NCBI GenBank assembly: GCA_903929355.1
Contig: CAIYUN010000050.1
Coordinates: forward strand, 1-64,000
Length of the DNA stretch: 64,000 nucleotides
Direction of reading: 5' to 3'
Origin: an uncultured Opitutaceae bacterium
GTDB taxonomy: Bacteria > Verrucomicrobiota > Verrucomicrobiia > Opitutales > Opitutaceae
The translations under genes and the position numbers were made by a program. Under the pieces are notes generated by a model. That model was not told the DNA's origin. It saw only the letters and a list, made by a program, of their open reading frames with translations, and did no database searches. Shown piece after piece: positions 16,536 through 26,079 of the stretch (the first letter of the stretch is position 1; each line of letters begins with the position of its first letter).

Positions 16536-18247
16536 CAGGGCGGGGACGCGGGGGTGGCGGGCAGGGACACGCAAAAGGTTGAACCCGCCCCGGCCCGGCT
16601 CTCAACCCAAATTTTGCCCTGCTGGCGCTCCAGCACCCGTTGGGCAATGGTGAGCCCCAGCCCCTCGCCGGCCGTGGCCTCGGGGTCGAGCCGGTGGAAG
16701 ATTTCGAAAATTTTTGCCTGATGCTCGGGGGCGATGCCGATGCCGTTGTCGGCCACGGCATAGACGGCGGTGTCCTGCTCGATCCGGCCGCCGAGTCTGA
16801 CGCGCAACGGACGGTCGGCGGCCCGGTATTTGAGCGCGTTGTCGAGCAGGTTGGCAAAAACCTGGCTGGTCTGGACCGCGTCCCCCAGGCACGGCGGCAG
16901 CGGCGCCACCTGCACCTCGGCCCCGGCCTCATCGAGCTGGAATTTCATCGCCGCCACGACTTCCGCCACGATCGAGTCCATGTCGAGCACCCGGATGGTC
17001 AGCTCCACCCGCCCGTAGCGCGAATAACGCAGCAAACCCGCCAGCAACGCCTCCATCTTGCGCACGCCGGCGTTGATGAAGCGCAGTGCCCTGGGAATCG
17101 CCACCTCGACCGGCGGCCGCAGGTCGTCGGCCGGGACCGCGCCGGTGCCGGCCCGCGCGAGGGCCGCCTGAATGGTGTCGCAGGCACGGGTGAGCTGCCG
17201 GCCGAAGCCCTGCACGTTCACCAGCGGCGACCGCAGGTCGTGCGACACGGTGTAGACGATCGCCTCCAGCTCCTTGTTCTTTTGCGCCAGATCGGCCGAC
17301 GTGTGCCGCAGGGCGGCCTCGTCGGCCTTGCGCTGGGTGATGTCGGTCCGGATGGCGACATACTGGCACGGTCTCCCCGCCTCGTCGAGGAGGGGACAGA
17401 TGGTGGTGTCCACCCAGTAGAGCGCGCCGTCCTTGGCGCGGTTCCTGATCTCGCCGTGCCACACCCGGCCGCGGCTGATCGTGCCCCACAGCTCGCGGAA
17501 AAACTCCTTCGGATGGTGCCGCGAGTTGATGATCCGGTGATCCTGCCCGAGCAGTTCCTCCCGTGCATACTTCGAAATCGCGCAAAACTTGTCGTTGACA
17601 TGGGTGATCCGCCCGGCGGCATCGGTGATGGCGACAATCGAGTGCTCGTCGAGGGCCGCCTTCACATCGCGCAGCTCATGAAGGGTCGCCAGGAGCCTTT
17701 GCTCCTCCTGCTTCTGCCCCGTGATGTCCCGCCCGACGCTCGCGGCTCCGATGATCCGACCGGCGGCGTCGCGGATCGGGGAGATGGCCATCGACACATG
17801 GACCACCGAGCCGTCCCGGCGGACGCGCACGGTGTCGAAATGCTCCACCCGCTCGCCGCGCGCGATCCGGGCAAGGACTTCCGCCTCTTCGGCCCGGCGC
17901 CCGGGGGGGAAGAGCAGTTGCATCGGCCGGCCGATGATCTCCTCCGCTCGGTAGCCGAAGATTTTCTCCGCCCCCGCATTCCACGAGGTGATGACCCCCG
18001 TGGTGGTCTTGGTGATGATCGCGTCGGTGGAGGATTCGGCGATCGCGGCGAACCTCTGGCGGGCCTCGTCGTCGGGATCGTCCGCGCCATGAGGTCCGGC
18101 CGCCGGCAGTACCTGCTGCCGGGCCGGCAGCTCATCCCTTGACCTGCTTTCATCATTCGGGGTTGGCACAGCCGCGGTTAATGGCGGCCTGGGCGCGGGG
18201 AGGCAAGCAAGTTGGCGGCCTTCGCCATCGGTCGGGATAGACCCCAT
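16535..18247 (-). CDS. cytoplasmic PAS-PAS sensor histidine kinase
   Basis: 570 residues, no membrane segment. A disordered N-terminus (1-60) is followed by PAS 1 (about 63-185: AIAESSTDAIITKTTTGVIT), PAS 2 (about 200-315: DEHSIVAITDAAGRITHVND with a PAC-type tail), HisKA (about 340-420; EAIVYTVSHDLRSPLVNVQG, phospho-His in SHDLR) and HATPase (about 450-565; FANLLDNALKYR, DNGIGI, GEGLGLTIAQ). PAS domains often sense redox state, oxygen or small ligands; no cofactor-binding residues can be assigned. It is the first gene of the four-gene operon and divergent from the PocR/AraC-type regulator gene. Confidence 0.92.
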   Translation of the reverse strand: MGSIPTDGEGRQLACLPAPRPPLTAAVPTPNDESRSRDELPARQQVLPAAGPHGADDPDDEARQRFAAIAESSTDAIITKTTTGVITSWNAGAEKIFGYRAEEIIGRPMQLLFPPGRRAEEAEVLARIARGERVEHFDTVRVRRDGSVVHVSMAISPIRDAAGRIIGAASVGRDITGQKQEEQRLLATLHELRDVKAALDEHSIVAITDAAGRITHVNDKFCAISKYAREELLGQDHRIINSRHHPKEFFRELWGTISRGRVWHGEIRNRAKDGALYWVDTTICPLLDEAGRPCQYVAIRTDITQRKADEAALRHTSADLAQKNKELEAIVYTVSHDLRSPLVNVQGFGRQLTRACDTIQAALARAGTGAVPADDLRPPVEVAIPRALRFINAGVRKMEALLAGLLRYSRYGRVELTIRVLDMDSIVAEVVAAMKFQLDEAGAEVQVAPLPPCLGDAVQTSQVFANLLDNALKYRAADRPLRVRLGGRIEQDTAVYAVADNGIGIAPEHQAKIFEIFHRLDPEATAGEGLGLTIAQRVLERQQGKIWVESRAGAGSTFCVSLPATPASPP

Positions 18248-18304
18248 GGAGCCCGGGCGCGAACCTGCTACGCTGCGGCCACCATATCCGTCCAGTCCGG
18301 GGGG

Positions 18305-18319
18305 TAGGGAAAATCCCTA
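18305..18319. promoter_or_regulatory. palindromic operator candidate between divergent operons
   Basis: TAGGGA-AAA-TCCCTA is a perfect 6-bp palindrome with a 3-base centre. It sits in the 133-base gap between the PAS kinase operon (minus) and the AraC-type regulator (plus), 62 bases from the plus-strand ATG. A weak promoter candidate for the plus side is TTACGG at 18343 with TAGCCT at 18366. Either the LuxR-type or the AraC-type regulator could bind here. Confidence 0.5.
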
Positions 18320-18380
18320 GCGTGATCCAGCATCGGCCCCAATTACGGCCGCCAGCGGGACCTGCTAGCCTCACCATGAC

Positions 18381-19340
18381 ATGAGAAACGAATCCAGCAC
18401 CACCACCTCCTCCACCTACCCCGAGACCGCGCTGGTCGCGACGCGCCAGTCGCGTGACTTCGTCACGCACCTGCAGAAGTCCGCTCTTTTCCGGGACTAC
18501 CAACGGGCTTACGAGACAACTACCGGTTTGCCTCTGGCGGTCCGCGCCATCGGGACTTTCCAACTCCCGTTTCAAGGCTCGCGCAAGGCGGGTGCCTTCT
18601 GCGCCCTCATGGCTGGGCGCAACAAGACCTGCGCCGCCTGCCTTCGCGCCCAGCAACAGTTGGAGGAGAAGGCCGACGCCAGGACGCAGACGGTAGAGTG
18701 CTTCGCCGGGCTCAGCGAGTCGGCGGTGCCGGTCCGCGTCGGGGACAAGACCCTCGCCCACCTCCAAACCGGCCAGGTGTTGCTGCGACCGCCGACCCGG
18801 GCGGGTTTCCAGCGCATCCGCCGTCAGCTCGACCGCTGGAAGACGGACCTTGACCGGAAGAAACTCTCGGCCGCCTACTTCCAAATTCGCGTCGTCAGCC
18901 GGGCTCAATACGGCTCCATCCTGCGGCTGCTCGGCATCTTCGGCGAGCATCTTTCCTCACTCAGCAACCAGCTCATGGTCCGCGAGGCCGGGGCCGAGCT
19001 GCCCGCCGTGGCGCGGGCGCGCCAGTTCATCGCCGCCAACCTGTCCGAGGCGCTTTCGCTGGGCCAGGTCGCGCGTGCCGTGGGGATGAGCCCGTGCTAC
19101 TTTTGCCGGGTGTTCAAGCAGACCACGGGGCTGACCTTCACCGCCTATGTCGCACGCCTGCGGGTGGAACGGGTGAAACACCTCCTCGATCAGCCCCATG
19201 CGCGCGTCAGCGAGGCCGCCTTTGCCGCGGGATTCCAGTCGCTTTCGCAGTTCAACCGGGTCTTCCGCGATGTCACCGGCCAGGTGCCGTCAGGTTACCG
19301 GGCGCAACCCGGCCTGGAAGCCCTTTCCCATGCCGCCTGA
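18381..19340 (+). CDS. PocR-domain AraC-family transcription regulator
   Basis: 319 residues. The N-terminal half (about 25-170) looks like a PocR ligand-binding domain: FRDYQRAYETTTGLPLAVRA, cysteines in GRNKTCAACLRAQ and TVECFAGLSESAVPV, then LAHLQTGQVL. The C-terminal AraC domain (about 215-312) has two helix-turn-helix units (SLGQVARAVGMSPCYFCRVF; VSEAAFAAGFQSLSQFNRVF). The cluster of cysteines could bind a metal or respond to redox, which is an inference. It stands 45 bases upstream of the cytochrome-porin gene on the same strand and is the likely regulator of that cluster. Confidence 0.9.
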   Translation: MRNESSTTTSSTYPETALVATRQSRDFVTHLQKSALFRDYQRAYETTTGLPLAVRAIGTFQLPFQGSRKAGAFCALMAGRNKTCAACLRAQQQLEEKADARTQTVECFAGLSESAVPVRVGDKTLAHLQTGQVLLRPPTRAGFQRIRRQLDRWKTDLDRKKLSAAYFQIRVVSRAQYGSILRLLGIFGEHLSSLSNQLMVREAGAELPAVARARQFIAANLSEALSLGQVARAVGMSPCYFCRVFKQTTGLTFTAYVARLRVERVKHLLDQPHARVSEAAFAAGFQSLSQFNRVFRDVTGQVPSGYRAQPGLEALSHAA

Positions 19341-19384
19341 TTTCGGCCTCCGTCCCCCCACCACTCCCTTCGCCCCCTCCACCC

Positions 19385-20761
19385 ATGAAAAATAACGCCC
19401 TCCGCTCCGTCTCCCTTCTCCTGGCCGGCCTTGCCCTGGCCCCGCTGGCCGCCGAGGCCGTGCCCAGTTTTGCCCGGCAGATGGACATGCAGTGCATCGC
19501 GTGCCACACCGAGTTTCCCCTGCTCAACAACTTTGGCCGCTTGTTCAAGCTCAGCGGCTACACCCTGAGCGTCGGACAGAGTGAGCTGCCACCGATCGCA
19601 GTGATGCTCCAACCCTCGTTCACCCACACCCAGCAAGGCCAGGCGGGCGGCGCGGCCCCGGGGTTCAAAGACAACAACAACCCGGCGCTAACCCAGGCGA
19701 GCCTCTTTTACGCCGGCCGGCTGTTCGGCCCCTATGCGACCAATTTGTTCGGCCCGGACGGCGCCGCGATAGCCAACAAATTCGGGGTCTTCATCCAGGC
19801 AACCGACGATGGCGTGGCCAAGCAATGGCATTGGGACAACACCGAGCTGCGCTTCGCGAGCACCGGTGAGGTGGCGGGACTGCCGGTGACCTATGGCGTC
19901 TATGCGAACAACAACCCCATGATGCAGGATGCCTGGAACAGCACGCCCGCCTGGGGGTTCCCCTTCACGGGCAGCAGTCTCGCTCCCACGCCCGCGGCGG
20001 CCCCGCTGCTGCAAGGCGGACTGGCCCAGCAAGTGGGCGGCGTTGGGGCCTATGCGCTCGTGGCTGAATCCTATTATATCGATGTCGGCGGTTATCAGGC
20101 ATTGAACTCACAGTTCCAGAAATCGGTTGGGATTGATCCCACGGGCCAAACCCAGCTCGCCGGTACCGCGCCCTACTGGCGCGCCGCCTATACCAAGACA
20201 GTGAACAACAGCTCCTTTGAAATTGGCACCTTCGGGCTGGTCGCCAACACCTTTCCCGGCCGCGACTCCAGCGCCGGGCAGGACCGGATGGCAGACATCG
20301 GAATCGACGCCCAGGCCCAGACCTCGTTCGACCAGCATGACTTCACCGCGATGCTGACCTGGATCAACGAGCGCGAGAACTGGAACGCCAGCCAGACACT
20401 CGGCAACACCACCAACAGCGCCGACAACCTGCACAGTTTCAAAGCCACGGTGGACTATCTTTACGACAAGACCTGCGGCGGAGCCGTGCAGCTCTTCTCC
20501 GTGGATGGCAGCACGGACCCTCTGCTGTATGGCGGCAGCGCGACCGGCTCGCCCCGCAGCAACGGGATGGTGCTCCAGCTCAACTACCTGCCGTTCAATA
20601 AAGCCGGCGGACCGGCCCTCTGGCCCCGGAGCAACGTGAAGTTCTCCCTCCAATACACGATCTACCGCTGTTTCGACGGCGCCAGCCGGAATTATGACGG
20701 CCTGGGTCACAACGCCTCGGACAACAACACCCTCTATCTGGAGGCTTGGATCGCATTCTGA
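19385..20761 (+). CDS. outer-membrane cytochrome-porin fusion, Cyc2-like
   Basis: 458 residues. A signal peptide (about 1-25) is followed at once by one c-type heme site, CIACH (37-41), inside AVPSFARQMDMQCIACHTEF and NNFGRLFKLSGYTL. The remaining 390 residues have the alternating pattern, Gly/Asn-rich turns and terminal aromatic residue (EAWIAF) of an outer-membrane beta-barrel. One heme at the N-terminus plus a barrel is the architecture of Cyc2, the outer-membrane iron oxidase of some Fe(II) oxidisers, and the heme-flanking residues look similar. Related proteins of unknown function also occur in non-iron-oxidisers, so metal oxidation is only a hypothesis. The next two genes encode blue-copper proteins. 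Confidence 0.75.
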   Translation: MKNNALRSVSLLLAGLALAPLAAEAVPSFARQMDMQCIACHTEFPLLNNFGRLFKLSGYTLSVGQSELPPIAVMLQPSFTHTQQGQAGGAAPGFKDNNNPALTQASLFYAGRLFGPYATNLFGPDGAAIANKFGVFIQATDDGVAKQWHWDNTELRFASTGEVAGLPVTYGVYANNNPMMQDAWNSTPAWGFPFTGSSLAPTPAAAPLLQGGLAQQVGGVGAYALVAESYYIDVGGYQALNSQFQKSVGIDPTGQTQLAGTAPYWRAAYTKTVNNSSFEIGTFGLVANTFPGRDSSAGQDRMADIGIDAQAQTSFDQHDFTAMLTWINERENWNASQTLGNTTNSADNLHSFKATVDYLYDKTCGGAVQLFSVDGSTDPLLYGGSATGSPRSNGMVLQLNYLPFNKAGGPALWPRSNVKFSLQYTIYRCFDGASRNYDGLGHNASDNNTLYLEAWIAF

Positions 20762-20802
20762 CCCGGCCCGAACGTCCCGGCAGCCCCCCAAAACTTCCTC
20801 CC

Positions 20803-21267
20803 ATGAAAACCAAACCAACCGTCATGCTTCTGCTTCTCGCGTTCGGCGCGATCCCGGGTCTCCGGGCTGATCCCGCCCCGGCGGCCCCCTTGGTGGTCAC
20901 GATCAGCGCCAATGACGCCATGAAGTACACGGTCACCAAGATCGAGGCCCATCCGGGCCAGATGATCACCCTGCATTTCAAGAACGCCGGGACCCTGCCC
21001 AAGGAGGTCATGGGGCACAACTGGATCCTGCTCAAGCTGGGTGTGACCAACGACGCCTATGCCACCCCCGCCGCCGCCGCCAAGACGGAGGGCTTCGAGC
21101 CCAAGGCCCTCGCGGACCAAGTGCTCGCCTCGGTTCCCCTGCTCGGGGCCGGGCAATCGGCCGACGTCACCTTCCCCTGCCCGACCGCGCCCGGAACCTA
21201 CAACTATCTCTGCTCCTTCCCCGGGCACGCCATGCTGGGAATGAAGGGTGTCCTGATCGTCAAGTGA
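20803..21267 (+). CDS. periplasmic blue-copper protein (azurin-like cupredoxin)
   Basis: 154 residues with a signal peptide (about 1-22). Copper ligands are visible: H72 in EVMGHNW, C137 and H142 in YLCSFPGH and M147. The spacing is C-x4-H-x4-M, one longer than in azurin (C-x4-H-x3-M) and, as I recall, the same as in rusticyanin and auracyanin. The core NDAMKYTVTKIEAHPG and LHFKNAGTLPKEVMGHN is azurin-like. It should carry single electrons in the periplasm. It begins 41 bases after the cytochrome-porin gene and could accept electrons from it or donate to it. Confidence 0.92.
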   Translation: MKTKPTVMLLLLAFGAIPGLRADPAPAAPLVVTISANDAMKYTVTKIEAHPGQMITLHFKNAGTLPKEVMGHNWILLKLGVTNDAYATPAAAAKTEGFEPKALADQVLASVPLLGAGQSADVTFPCPTAPGTYNYLCSFPGHAMLGMKGVLIVK

Positions 21268-21364
21268 CGCCCGCGCCACCCTCCCAGCTCCCGGACCACA
21301 GAACCAACCTCGCCCACCAACCCAACCGACGCTTCGCCCGCTTCGCCCGCTCCTCCCTCCTCCC

Positions 21365-21848
21365 ATGAAACGAACCCTCCTGCTCCTCGCCGCTGCGCTC
21401 GCGCTCACGGCGTGCGCCCCGAAATCCTCCGCCCCCGACACCGGCCCGGCCGCGTCCGCCTCCGGCCCCCCGTGAGATTGATCTCACAGGCGGCGACACC
21501 ATGAAATACAACCTCACCCGCATCGAGGCCACCCCCGGCGAAGCGCTGAAACTGGTCCTCAAGAACATCGGCTCGGTCCCCAAGGAGGTGATGGGCCACA
21601 ACTTCGTCCTGCTCAAAAAGGGCACCGACATCGCGGCCTTCGCGCAGACGGCCGCCACTGACAAGGCCAGCAGCTATCTGCCCCCCGCGCTGCTGGACCA
21701 GGTGCTCGTCCACACCAAGCAACTCGGCCCGCAGCAGACCGAGGAGCTGGACTTCAACGCCCCCACCGAGCCGGGCGAATATGACTACCTCTGCACTTTC
21801 CCCGGCCACTACCTCATCGGCATGAAAGGCGTGCTGGTGGTGAAGTAA
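21365..21848 (+). CDS. lipoprotein blue-copper protein (azurin-like), apparent frameshift
   Basis: A lipoprotein leader (MKRTLLLLAAALALTAC, lipobox LTAC) is followed by a Ser/Pro/Ala linker and a TGA. Removing one C from the run of six at 21466-21471 continues the frame as REIDLTGGDTMKYNLTRIEA into a full cupredoxin domain of about 160 residues in total. Ligands: His in EVMGHNFV, then Cys, His and Met in YLCTFPGHYLIGM with the same C-x4-H-x4-M spacing as its neighbour. Without correction, only a leaderless 115-residue frame from ATG 21501 remains, which could not reach the periplasm. The corrected product would be tethered to a membrane. Confidence 0.8.
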
Positions 21849-21872
21849 CCAGACCAACCCACCCATGACCTC

Positions 21873-22382
21873 ATGAAAAAATCTCTCCTCACCCTTACCC
21901 TCGGCCTGACGCTGGCCTTCGTCCTCGCGCTCGCCGCCACCCGGGCCGGAGCGGCGGCGGAAGCCACCGGGACGGACAACCAGGCCCTCGGGCAGCAGCA
22001 GGTGGAGCGGCTCTGGGCCGGTTTTTCGAGGATTGATCTCGCGGCCCTCGACGAGTTCGTCGCGCCCGGCTTTCAAAGCCTGCACGAGGACGGGGCGCGG
22101 GACTGGCCCCAGGAGAGGATGTTGGTCGCCATGCTCAAACTCTCCCCCTACGTCCTGACCGACTACAAGGTCACCCGCAGCGGCGACGTGCTGGTGGTCA
22201 CCTACCAATGCAAAGTCGGTGAGACCATCGTGGCCGCCCGCCTCGCCAAGGTGTCCACCCCGCGCCTGGATGTATTCCAGCAGACTGGCTCCGGGTGGAA
22301 GCTCCTCTCGCATGTGAACGTCCGCAAGCTGACCCCGGTGCCCGGTGAGCCCCCGATGATGATCGCGGGCCCACTGGACTGA
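21873..22382 (+). CDS. secreted NTF2-like (DUF4440-type) protein
   Basis: 169 residues with a signal peptide (about 1-30). The mature part has the NTF2/SnoaL-like alternation: QQQVERLWAGFSRIDLAALD, FVAPGFQSLHEDG, then beta strands DVLVVTYQCKVG and WKLLSHVNV. Such proteins form small cone-shaped barrels that bind or modify small ligands; no catalytic residues can be named. It lies 24 bases after the second cupredoxin gene and is probably in the same transcript. A link with electron transfer is suggested only by position. Confidence 0.75.
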   Translation: MKKSLLTLTLGLTLAFVLALAATRAGAAAEATGTDNQALGQQQVERLWAGFSRIDLAALDEFVAPGFQSLHEDGARDWPQERMLVAMLKLSPYVLTDYKVTRSGDVLVVTYQCKVGETIVAARLAKVSTPRLDVFQQTGSGWKLLSHVNVRKLTPVPGEPPMMIAGPLD

Positions 22383-22426
22383 ACCATCAACGCCAGGGGC
22401 ATCGACCAAGCAACTAACCATCCCTC

Positions 22427-22804
22427 ATGAACTCAACCAAGCAAACCTCACCCCGGATGCCTGACATCCCGGAACATCTGATTCGCGAGCGCGCCTATTT
22501 CCTCTGGCTGGAGCGGGGCTCCCCGCATGGTGCCGACGGTGACGATTGGTTCACCGCGCAGCAGGAACTGCAGGCCACCGTCACCCCCGACACCAATGGA
22601 CAGCCGCACCACGCCGAAGCCACCGCGCACTTCTCCATCCGCCAGACGGTGGCGGAGCACCTCAGCGACCCCACCCACCGGTTTCACGCCCCGGGGGCAA
22701 CCCACGATGACCGCCGCGACATTGTGGCCGGTGAGGCGGCTCAGCGCGTGCGCGGCCGGCGCCTCGGCGGCTCGCTGCGGGCCGATCAGAAAAAGGCGAA
22801 ATGA
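22427..22804 (+). CDS. DUF2934-domain protein
   Basis: 125 residues. Residues 16-45 (HLIRERAYFLWLERGSPHGA, then DDWFTAQQEL) are the DUF2934 signature, a short helical motif of unknown function. The rest is polar and probably partly disordered, with a basic C-terminus. There is no signal peptide, so the protein is cytoplasmic, unlike its upstream neighbours. It lies 44 bases after the NTF2-like gene and 33 bases before the desaturase. Confidence 0.8.
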   Translation: MNSTKQTSPRMPDIPEHLIRERAYFLWLERGSPHGADGDDWFTAQQELQATVTPDTNGQPHHAEATAHFSIRQTVAEHLSDPTHRFHAPGATHDDRRDIVAGEAAQRVRGRRLGGSLRADQKKAK

Positions 22805-22837
22805 CCGTCCAGCCTGATCGTGTTGCAAGCACCAGAC

Positions 22838-23902
22838 ATGAACCCGCCGGTCGATCCAGCCACCACCGCGCCCCCTTACGCCCCGGCCGCATGGAAAGCG
22901 GCAGTGCTCAAATACCAGCAGCCTAGCCGTGGGCGGGCGCTCTGGCAACTGACCAACACGCTGGGTCTGTATGCACTGCTGTGGTATCTGGTCGACCGCA
23001 GCCTGTCGGTTTCATGGTGGCTGGCGGCTCCGCTCGCCATCCTGGCCGGGGGCGTCCTGATCCGCGTTTTCATCATCTTCCACGACTGCGGGCATGGATC
23101 ATTCTACAAGTCCAAGACGGCCAATGATGTGATCGGATTCATCACCGGCATGCTCACCTTCACCCCCTACTACCATTGGCGGTGGGAGCACTCCGTCCAC
23201 CATGCCAGCAACGGCAACCTGGACCAGCGCGGCACGGGGGATGTCTGGACGCTGACCGTGCAGGAATACCTGGAGGCTTCGCGCGGGCAGCGTTTTGCCT
23301 ACCGGCTGGCCCGCAACCCGGTGGTGCTGTTTTTGCTTGCGCCGCTTTTCCTGTTTATTGTTCTCCAGCGTTTTCCCTCCCGGGGGGCCAAACCGCGCGA
23401 ACGCCTCTCGGTTCATTGGATGAACCTGGCGATCCTGGCCATGGCGGCGACGATGGTCGCGCTCGTCGGACTGAAGGTTTATGTGCTGGTCCAGCTCACG
23501 ATGATGGCCGTCGCCAGCTCGGCCGGCATCTGGATGTTTTATGTGCAGCATCAATTTGAGGAGGTGCAATGGCAGCGCGCCGACGACTGGGATTTTGCGG
23601 CGGCGGCGCTGCAGGGCAGCTCCTATTACAAACTGCCCCGGATCCTGCAGTGGTTCACGGGCAACATCGGCTTTCATCATATCCACCACCTGAGCGCGCG
23701 CATTCCGAACTACAACTTGGAGCGCTGTCATCGGGAGATGGAGGCCACCCTGGTGGTGAAGCCGATCACCCCGGCCTCCAGCCTGCGGTCGCTCTTTCTC
23801 CGCCTGTGGGACGAGGAACAAAAGCAACTGGTGGGGTGGCGCACCATGCGAGCCCGTCGGCGGGCGCTCAAGGCGGCGGCCGCGGGAAAATTGAAACCCT
23901 GA
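22838..23902 (+). CDS. membrane fatty acid desaturase
   Basis: 354 residues with four or more membrane helices. The three histidine boxes of the di-iron desaturase family are present: HDCGH, HSVHH and HHIHH. The order and spacing fit acyl-lipid desaturases that introduce a double bond into membrane fatty acids using oxygen. ATG 22838 is preferred over GTG 22820. It follows the DUF2934 gene on the same strand; whether it belongs to the redox cluster or is separate is open. Adjacent envelope redox genes could provide reducing power, which is speculation. Confidence 0.9.
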   Translation: MNPPVDPATTAPPYAPAAWKAAVLKYQQPSRGRALWQLTNTLGLYALLWYLVDRSLSVSWWLAAPLAILAGGVLIRVFIIFHDCGHGSFYKSKTANDVIGFITGMLTFTPYYHWRWEHSVHHASNGNLDQRGTGDVWTLTVQEYLEASRGQRFAYRLARNPVVLFLLAPLFLFIVLQRFPSRGAKPRERLSVHWMNLAILAMAATMVALVGLKVYVLVQLTMMAVASSAGIWMFYVQHQFEEVQWQRADDWDFAAAALQGSSYYKLPRILQWFTGNIGFHHIHHLSARIPNYNLERCHREMEATLVVKPITPASSLRSLFLRLWDEEQKQLVGWRTMRARRRALKAAAAGKLKP

Positions 23903-23942
23903 ACGGGTTGTCACTCAGAACCGCCGGGAGATTTCTCATTAA

Positions 23943-25277
<1,335 letters not shown>

Positions 25278-25308
25278 TCCCCCCGTTGGACCGGGATCGA
25301 CGGGGGAT

Positions 25309-25968
25309 TCAGCCCATGCCGAGAGGTCGGAGGGTCTCGGCGTATTCGTGACAGACACAAATGGGGCACAGGCCATGGCTGAAGCGGAGACCGAGGTGCT
25401 CGTCAAAGTAGCTCTCCAAGGGGACCCATTCGCTCTTTTCGTTGCGGATTTTTTTGCAACTGGCGCAAATCGGCACCACCGGTCCGGACCGGAGCCGGTT
25501 GCGCAGGGTGAGCAGCTCCGCGTGCAGGTTCACCCGCTCCCGCTCCAGCCAGCGCATCCGGCGCCGCTCGTCCGCCCGCCGCAGCGCCCGCCGCACGGCC
25601 GGAAGCAGATCAGCGAGCCGGTTCTTGCTGACCCAGTCGTCCGCCCCGCGCGCCAACGCCCGGGACATCAGTTCCTCCCCGGGCATCCCGGTGACGACGA
25701 CAAAAGGCACGTCGGGCAGAACGGCCCGCACCCGGGCCAGGGCGCCAAAGCTGTCGAACGCGACCCCGCCATGATCGCAGAGCACCAGATCGGGGGCCTG
25801 CTGCGCCAGGGCGGCGACCAACCCCGCCTCCGTCTCGACGCGCGTCGGCGCCAGGTGGAGCTCGCCTTTGCCCAGCTCATGCAAGACCAGCTCGAAATCT
25901 TCCGGACGGTCCTCGACCATGAGGAGGTGAAGCGCGTCGCGCGCGCCGGGGTCGGTGGTCGGGGTCAT
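25309..25968 (-). CDS. receiver-domain protein with C-terminal cysteine module
   Basis: 219 residues. The receiver domain is at about 12-135 (LMVEDRPEDFELVL, phospho-Asp in PDLVLCDHGG, Lys in WVSKNRL). A coiled-coil linker follows (RRMRWLERERVNLHAELL). The C-terminus has VPICASCKKIRNEKSEWVPL and SHGLCPICV, a paired-cysteine module usually found after receiver or PAS domains in two-component proteins and probably metal-binding. There is no DNA-binding domain, so output is likely by protein contact. It lies 111 bases downstream of the hybrid kinase on the same strand and is a candidate partner. Confidence 0.87.
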   Translation of the reverse strand: MTPTTDPGARDALHLLMVEDRPEDFELVLHELGKGELHLAPTRVETEAGLVAALAQQAPDLVLCDHGGVAFDSFGALARVRAVLPDVPFVVVTGMPGEELMSRALARGADDWVSKNRLADLLPAVRRALRRADERRRMRWLERERVNLHAELLTLRNRLRSGPVVPICASCKKIRNEKSEWVPLESYFDEHLGLRFSHGLCPICVCHEYAETLRPLGMG

Positions 25969-26079
25969 GGTCAGCAACAAAGCCGCCCCCGGCGGTTTAT
26001 CAAAAAGGTTTCTCCCTTATTTCCGGGAAGGAGATTCCCCTATCGGCCGGGCGGCCGGCCACCGGGGCGAAACCAGGCC

